Source: RGIG1681 sp017467625 (GTDB lineage Bacteria; Bacillota; Clostridia; Christensenellales; UBA1242). Taken from it: 64,000 nt of DNA. The notes beneath the pieces are model-generated. The model saw only the letters and a list, made by a program, of their open reading frames with translations, searched no databases and was not told the DNA's origin. Positions 63,101 to 64,000 of the stretch are shown here, one piece after another. A program made the translations under genes and the position numbers. Each line of letters starts with the position of its first letter. The stretch's first letter is position 1. The DNA lies in contig JAFUSN010000003.1 in NCBI GenBank assembly GCA_017467625.1, positions 248,001-312,000 on the forward strand, read 5' to 3'.

Positions 63101-64000
63101 GATTGTTGAATTATAAGTTGCATTTGTATATGATGATCCATCAACACTGAACCATGGTGTGGTTGAACCACCGGCAGATATATTACTGTTAAAGTTTACA
63201 TGATATACATTTGCCTTATAGAATGCATTAAGTGCAACTGCATAAGTTTGCAATCCATCACCAAGAACTTCATTCACACCTGTGTGTGTTGCATAACTAT
63301 AGCTAGAATATAAGTAATTATTAGTTGTCTTTGCACTTGTCTCTGGGCCTCCTTCAAACTTGATTGCAAAATAATCAAGTCTTACTTTGGTGCTCTTCCA
63401 TTCACTTGCTTTGCTGGACTTGAAGTAAGGTTCACTTGTCTGTCCTAAACTGTAACCTGTGAATGTATATCCAACTCTCTGGAATGCTGTTGCTTCAACA
63501 TCTGCTCCATCAAATAACACTGAAAGTGCAAATCCTGTAACTTTATATGTTGGTGATGAACCACCATTTCCTGAATTATCAAGGTTTGCTGTCTTTACTG
63601 TGTAATTCTTTAATGGGTTTGTGCTGTGAACATCATTTCCTTCATATGTGATTTGATATGTATTTGCTTCCCATCCGGCATACAACTTCATTTCAAATGT
63701 TCCAATGTTGTTGTTTCCTGTATGTGTCTTATTTGTTGTATAAGTTTGAAGTGTATTATACATTGTCAAATCAAACTTTCTATTAGATGTATTTACATAT
63801 CTATATGCAGCAGTATCGTTGAAACCATAAACAGTTGATCTGTAAGTATTACTAAAGTTAGAAATTCTTGTCTTACCAGAAACATTTATTCCATCAACAA
63901 CAAGCAAACTTCCACTCATTGAACCAACTTTAAATGCTGTTCCCGTTTCTGTTGATTGCCTTGTCGTCACATTTGCTGTTTCATAACCTCTTGTATACCA
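48185..64000 (-). CDS. Second giant surface protein with alternating Listeria-Bacteroides repeats (5' end beyond the right edge)
   Basis: The frame is open to the right edge; an in-frame GTG at 63968-63970 is not a credible start because the codons before it continue a repeat unit (WYTRGYE). At least 5,271 residues. From the edge to about 52100 it is a chain of some 25 InlB B / Flg_new-type units, each with a GYTWTGWY or GYTFxGWxxG core and a closing YAxWxANTY strand, of two alternating kinds. A beta-rich stretch follows (52100-50480), then a double CxxCxGxG knuckle (50402-50467) and four C-terminal modules of about 190 residues. The protein ends ADKIYDYENIYE with no LPXTG, membrane helix or wall-binding domain; its export signal and any anchor must be in the missing N-terminus. 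Likely a long adhesin or surface fibre. Confidence 0.85.
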   Translation of the reverse strand, partial: WYTRGYETANVTTRQSTETGTAFKVGSMSGSLLVVDGINVSGKTRISNFSNTYRSTVYGFNDTAAYRYVNTSNRKFDLTMYNTLQTYTTNKTHTGNNNIGTFEMKLYAGWEANTYQITYEGNDVHSTNPLKNYTVKTANLDNSGNGGSSPTYKVTGFALSVLFDGADVEATAFQRVGYTFTGYSLGQTSEPYFKSSKASEWKSTKVRLDYFAIKFEGGPETSAKTTNNYLYSSYSYATHTGVNEVLGDGLQTYAVALNAFYKANVYHVNFNSNISAGGSTTPWFSVDGSSYTNATYNSTIMVEFDTDEWKSNDGKEIDDIRVDRYGYTWMGWYVKSTFFNTILNNTDRYVVSTGNENNALWELYYKYIIVSNNGLDNVQVFNYARFKKFFDIVNVSGETLVSISEETTTNGRSFTGTYTSINPSEANNFNSFTFNGDHSFTIGKKSLTVSGNTYTGRVVEKYNSATNLADEHEIYLFAGWQANTYKVSYDYGTNGIDSTNASTKYKGVQDGVAHSVWTSEVSIAHDASGISLKNLNGTSSPLATNSGDYYEFVFDVEYSPQYLTRVGYTFAGWRFGLNSASTMAHGAKMVINATTIAQAGISTSGSTTNGLLYVDESMLNDSSAILGTYERLGDSDSRYTFVENGSAVTYTMAKNNQKHNVILFAIWQANTYTVSIDVNASEIDSTNAVYNGTTYNNGLLNIKLKVVFDTNNWVVDGDSANLLDLVLTKENYFWIGWYTNADTWEEFNDNGTIKSDFLTSGTDYGYENDYNYYYDRIASRTTPVMRVLDYTLFNQYTFRTFDQGTTNAGLTTFESDLATTYDREFGYTILRNDGEGNWVENRKTSTFELTIYAKWQGIIYQVSFDATDFNTSSIYGIGSTNAFYINELNGSYNAENAYCNMYVMFDRNEYTSDYEEIYSLRYKEIYYDFESATYVIDRNGDGIEDRTVAGDHLKDIIKVDRYGYTWTGWYTRGYENRTSRTATNGTTTFYNGTMKSNSKLILTANDANSKTHSSGYSRNIQDSDNAKFDKSIYDTLLTVTTNKSAKNYTLTLYAGWAANTYQVVYESNDVNSTNELKKKTVKTAGDLDSTTGGTSPAYQSKTKITTILFDSTDVDAGAFQRVGYTFTGFSIGQTTEPYFKTLQGSEAKKTMVRLDYFAIKFEDGPVTSAEYTDNYLNSAYTTNNNTREILGDAIKTYEVTLNAFYRANIYDVSFNSNKAAGGSTDPWFYDISSGTYTDATSDYDDILKIEFDSTKWMVDNQNVDLSQVLIDRFGYTWMGWFTRSTAFNISANNSNSFNAADTNFWKRYYNFMVISGTASTDYREYLIPFNYSLFLTLFEYTSNVKEATNYNHTVNVDATDITWNLVDNSFTVNGDIIETYSTHKFKLSAGWQANTYNLTYYYSDVNSIKNSVNNGSYVTTSPIESITANGVTVAGDLTNRYVTMTLVFDKEYEYPEYLSRIGYTFAGWRFGLNSNYTFAYGDKLVLNADSIAIKNVAGTASTSESYLYEDTLYAEVAMSDTNYNRLGTIEKLGDTESNYTLSTNGLVNNIAKHTAQIFAIWDVNEYIVEFNINYSYNNSTYTNFTAGIYNKPSSTFATYLSRTSDKIETTTSLIGTLNDINAYMTGDGDKSSLQYGFRLSEQFIEFEGDDFDYVAHVTFDHNDWWFETKSGEKISDALYYILLQKFGYYFGGWYTSSSCEHVVLAYNEYEGTYNNILGMYSTDPLVKLDYSYYSKFTHSVSQRNSNNGYITTGDWVENRDTRTFEITLYAKWTAKTYTVDKFYAYSTNRSGNIVGSTTPYYTVNGIDWIEVVTNVNDPIENLDSLIEIRVYFDTNNWYSVDGNGNKLEDNGLYNLLIDRYGYTWTGWYGRRANESSMQYRVIDGHRSDLMTYGSSYTTECIAVNLSYSMFNRMDERDETSRKFSLYAHYNANQYLLKFDYTDVNSSHGVGSSVATTLSNATYVSQKVTFDTPTQDIIQLHRNGYTFVGWRFGTDDVTKNNSILYAGTTFVISDDYIHSDDGTEVFIFTNNDCTVQEAFGDFEGRNDGNIFVHYTVAYAVWAPITYHVTFNGNKQNGTTTTPLFKENGVYDKLQSSFTLDVVFDTNEWNIANGSGTIYDILIDRYGYTWTGWFITDDMAGNNRIIAGNSTAGRENNVHVFDDTFFSTVYAPVKYESDTTNVSFTVYAGWIANTYSIVYDYSDVGSERLYFGTLQRNLGGTQNPIGSTAANSDIPSYSNISEIVFDTIADTEFISAYRYGYIFNGWTLNPENASLQSNYTDTLITRNLKLNYEFARQTNVATSCISTESYLKFFSSLNDYESEKLGDEETNSEHMIVLYANWTARIYEVSFNFNNDYRYIAENYAERIINSTYATKLNNTQPVSETVDKVRVKFDTDNWYSFVDSQDNALRYISTSRIGYTFLGWYTTRTMNNGTQDGAYIPSIIYDAINDTSESKLNVLTLNTDIDNYTQVDGYITEEDKLGVTGTINLYAGWMQNEYTMNLILRDSNTENNDWKLGSTPASIKHFDSNVYDIDKEEFDDLYEIRVLFDTNGYRIYSKDNGDVVENISIYHILTDRFGYTWTGWFIDQGAQTAIVGGHTINDLSVTNPQIHVFDIDLYNVAITLNGNIDNNDSEDFRMFYTFAGWNANTYTVIYDLNDVEGLNLQTGTSHASRNDSEYAFTSTIIFDTTYESLQSNGNLPYYQQTASRNGYTFLGWSLNSSIITTGNEETATQFKVKDAKYYTYLNDSVIYLNNGDVLLYTRYVTDSDADREALGDLEEEHRIVLIANWVTKKYKVEFIKNDLGNANGSTNAYFVEDGELLPNSTKSIYVRFDSKDWFLEYENEQQGTTIVSEYLRNIVIDRYGYTFVGWSTYSYLETGYASKYIVYNKASNTLYNLDDTRFVPENITEDVSGDEDGTIKLFAIWKANTYTLTFKYNAAPEVSYQIQIPDDEKYKDVARSIGSTTSAAYSSIFKVTFDGEEIEIPVPSRKGYNFYGMFLDENIDSAYKFVSEDGVIKFELTKDTARNTQNNASLDNEAGFIYGDSKTSPEVLGDAETSHNVYVQIVWAPIKYSVTLDLNSTESSTNAYFYNGDEYVDINVHDSIMVSVYFDTNNWEWVYNGRTAQIDTLIFGKLGYTWTGWYTTKSCTTYVYNKVNSLATLNNGLYNKFENIDDKTTTLTIYAGWTKNQYNVVIDNNEIIDSESHAVYKDLNGNFALETKPLTVTTQFDTASWNNLDTVVMDRYGFIWDGLWTNETDESIKIENNSTEFNLTLLRSIFKNANSEVSMLNTYESIREVTVTAHWTANVYHVNVNFYDKDRGFGSTKAEPSSNFGYTESITLGQPIKFTGNIERIGYDFVGWIVGNNVVNSSSFIKNSEYILSDTVLINYTYLINAKTGVTPDIYFDNGSVVKEGFGDADRGYEHNIYVYAYYTPITYSVNFIKNDYDSDRNGTTTAMFEAENGQYSRPDTPISAVRVVFDTNDWINISLANVARIGYKWNGWYTSTSDNKVKIVSSTSLDASLYGNLKIDSSTRTITLYADWTANTYKINVVTNREAAQVTLDDISIKELVFDQTYEIEMLAKAGYEFVGWSFDDVVIQEVENESGFALGTLAIISSTFDKATFKFGNVKYNDTEDHEKYSNVGKNLIVDKDGNYHIYSNGEFERIGDSQTNLEVVLHAIWLPRVFGIKFDLNDSSSTSLGRVGSTKAYLSNNNFVSYYSNYQDVSSDKLKITVNSPYSRLSYNSSLTTNLLVDRIGYTWKGWYLDPIASDEYLFIRAYSSETAMISMEMFEKLTEKGIINENTEDIILYAGWTANTYTLVENDVIDSSSGGSVMIPVNSSPISTSEGNMTSYTYTTRAVQTRFTFDQVIDDLSYIRVGYNYSGFAFMNPSEYVNTLSPINSRFDINSVTGDGKIYLYTTYENDPLARTTEALGDMARRGGISPEYYISMYTVWEAIEYKIVISLNNLVGTIPMNNFGNVDANYLVTLDGTKHNLANNAIFAYRNGNSSNLITYKLKFNDVISNAETENDVPERIKALLDELSISLTGYTYKSLNTFYDLADVNNTVIWDTVGAYGTDSNNNPYRLDENFLAGLIYETVINDNGELSTTYNSFRNNFTKTSSNTYMVKVYNNSSDNNVITFFAGYDINRFNVTVGNDTQIVDNDGEISYVNGGNAAYNMINVNGSTEFSLTDGTLSQQIQFYNNEYIVVAPTSSGKYISKITLNYNIENVNYIATIDLKFNSAIRGLEWAEYVINITNNATHETSQIVGSGDTISIPYVFNNIKITSLLYGEGTAQYEFDGFARELAYEEFKEDTFYTVVEIENVKTELIISFEFSSQSFETNVYISVSDDGTINIDETSGLHDTTEVPYGYPVSDIIAGWDISSELWYEIIFNDDGSYYAQEIEIDTTMIVNRDITLCCSIINDSNSSKRVIFYTWSDSKNVNGNYVQYTNNSNYVLRSAEYTLIDEDGTQKLSKPTYTGYVYDASISQWIWTSAYINNGNYFTLHDDSLVDCVHCGGDGNVAGSICEECGGAGKVLSYATLSSIPQSTIGAWFPNSQFICYVVLTQTIINKLGYDNIAQLAASGVYVDIISIDTSSNTATVQLIDGETGFVVCDNIDGNPIQVQILTTDTHVDQNIYAIQAYAILNFTVDVDENNVVKDFTNKNNTTITVDVDEYKSTVKFFDVNGSVITYYSPDEIKVLVLNQNEYEAYIRALASRPSVQTALLNTISNYSNVKLVDLRSEIEVGSDAYIFLFMYRKGSTNSIAAISDMYIEFHNGQITRYPISNNVAFTSNSINVGMNASTGETSLIINKSRMQTSFTDSLGNVYSADDLKFVALTSSELTQYFINLTTMTKEDALKSLNIVGGSNGRETSNIEHSFSENRYVIGLYTNGDEIIKITSNYIYINHANHSASLIYIQDLMFMETNVTVSNGTITVANVNSIMSTSKFDYATNTQYSMNTHTLNFVAFNASQFSYFADLVEYGLYSRTDAFKVTLQKFSGDLIMASVSNSALTMHGLENNNTYYIVAYYNNNGNVAIISANLLTVNVNGSTGLSTTAIITLSNNFGFTAPAIAIETSGYNGNVSFIDEYMNLNYYDYKTEQSYSDVRYFEITDDELNAAATYYNNGFKLFDSQDGSQIIAQYDNLTIEESIELAVYYYRNRNDARISNFVNQLTDSQGELTITEIVSSINMIPVTYINEAGFRIRGESLEVGDVETHYLISVFRNEDGKVFDQVSNNYVKVDATREETSLSVVSSIINLADKIYDYENIYE
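48250..50050 (-). repeat. Four diverged C-terminal modules in giant protein 2
   Basis: Each module starts with beta-strands, has a core pattern of hydrophobic strand plus helix (DEIKVLVLNQNEYEAYI; DDLKFVALTSSELTQYF; HTLNFVAFNASQFSYFA; SDVRYFEITDDELNAAA), and closes with a fibronectin-III-like strand pair (YIFLFMYRKGSTNSIA; RYVIGLYTNGDEIIKI; YYIVAYYNNNGNVAII; HYLISVFRNEDGKVFD). Starts are near 50040, 49600, 49230 and 48840. Confidence 0.65.
50402..50467 (-). other. Double CxxCxGxG (DnaJ-type zinc knuckle) motif in giant protein 2
   Basis: CVHCGGDG, six residues, then CEECGGAG. Each is a perfect CxxCxGxG, the zinc-binding unit of the DnaJ cysteine-rich region, where two such units bind one zinc. 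It sits between the repeat array and the C-terminal modules in an otherwise Cys-poor protein. Confidence 0.8.
58403..61096 (-). repeat. Five-unit super-repeat, copy 2 (about 898 aa)
   Basis: Landmarks matching copy 1 in order: AFQRVGYTFTGFSIGQT with VRLDYFAIKFEDGP; DRFGYTWMGWFTRST; YLSRIGYTFAGWRFGLNS; FGYYFGGWYTS; GDWVENRDTRTFEITLYAKW. The near identity in the first unit, also visible in DNA around 63471 and 60633, indicates a fairly recent duplication compared with the older, more diverged units to the left. Confidence 0.75.
61097..64000 (-). repeat. Five-unit super-repeat, copy 1 (about 968 aa)
   Basis: Runs from the WYTRGYE at the right edge to the next one ending at 61096. Landmarks in order: AFQRVGYTFTGYSLGQT with VRLDYFAIKFEGGP; DRYGYTWMGWYVKST; YLTRVGYTFAGWRFGLNS; a YFWIGWYTN unit; GNWVENRKTSTFELTIYAKW. 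The same order recurs in copy 2. Confidence 0.75.

Noticed and set aside
63968..63970. GTG as the true start of giant protein 2
   Set aside because: The ten codons to its right are open and spell the start of a known repeat unit, with no ribosome site before the GTG; the gene continues beyond the window.
48185..64000. LPXTG-type sorting signal or C-terminal membrane anchor on giant protein 2
   Set aside because: The last 100 residues contain no LPXTG-like motif, no hydrophobic helix and no basic tail.
52100..64000. CRISPR array
   Set aside because: The periodic similarity is in protein-coding repeats of several hundred bases with continuous reading frame, not short identical repeats with unique spacers.

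Overview
The window is AT-rich, densely coded bacterial DNA using the standard bacterial code: tryptophan is TGG and TGA is used as a stop. The single tRNA gene encodes its own CCA end, the clear promoters are TTGACA/TATAAT type, and the two largest genes encode surface proteins built of Listeria-Bacteroides (InlB B / Flg_new) repeats. This fits a low-GC Firmicute, for example an uncultured gut Bacilli or Mollicutes-like lineage that has not reassigned TGA. The lineage is an inference.

Positions 1-10103 are the head and packaging module of a prophage or prophage remnant, read leftward. In transcription order it has a sigma-region-4-like regulator, large terminase, a small-terminase-like protein, a 59-residue Cys-motif protein, portal, scaffold, major capsid protein, an unknown protein, a head-tail adaptor, a probable beta-propeller tail protein and a further protein cut by the left edge. 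One rightward gene (8563-9519) for a membrane-anchored SH3-like surface protein sits inside the module like a moron. No integrase, attachment site, replication or lysis gene is visible, and a host-type gene follows directly on the right.

Positions 10508-39775 are one reading frame for a 9,755-residue lipoprotein, among the largest proteins expected in bacteria. It is mostly beta-rich repeat, with one long helical island in the middle and a second near the C-terminus carrying an HExxH motif. Downstream, past a terminator, is a 664-residue membrane-anchored protein with the same SH3-like modules as the prophage moron.

Positions 41878-48114 are ordinary chromosomal genes: a NUDIX hydrolase, an alpha/beta hydrolase, tRNA-Leu(CAA), a degenerate NUDIX-like protein co-transcribed with cysS, and a flavin oxidoreductase of the old yellow enzyme / dienoyl-CoA reductase type. 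The cysS leader has an 8-codon upstream ORF with a Cys codon, followed by an attenuator-like hairpin.

Positions 48185-64000 are the 3' part of a second giant surface gene, read leftward and open at the right edge (at least 5,271 residues). It has an alternating array of two repeat types including a recent duplication of about 900 residues, a DnaJ-like double CxxCxGxG motif, and a C-terminal array of four divergent modules of another kind.

Across the window, three or four genes have a TATAAT-like -10 box exactly six bases before the ATG and no Shine-Dalgarno sequence, which suggests leaderless transcription of the surface and hydrolase genes, while phage and translation genes have good ribosome binding sites.
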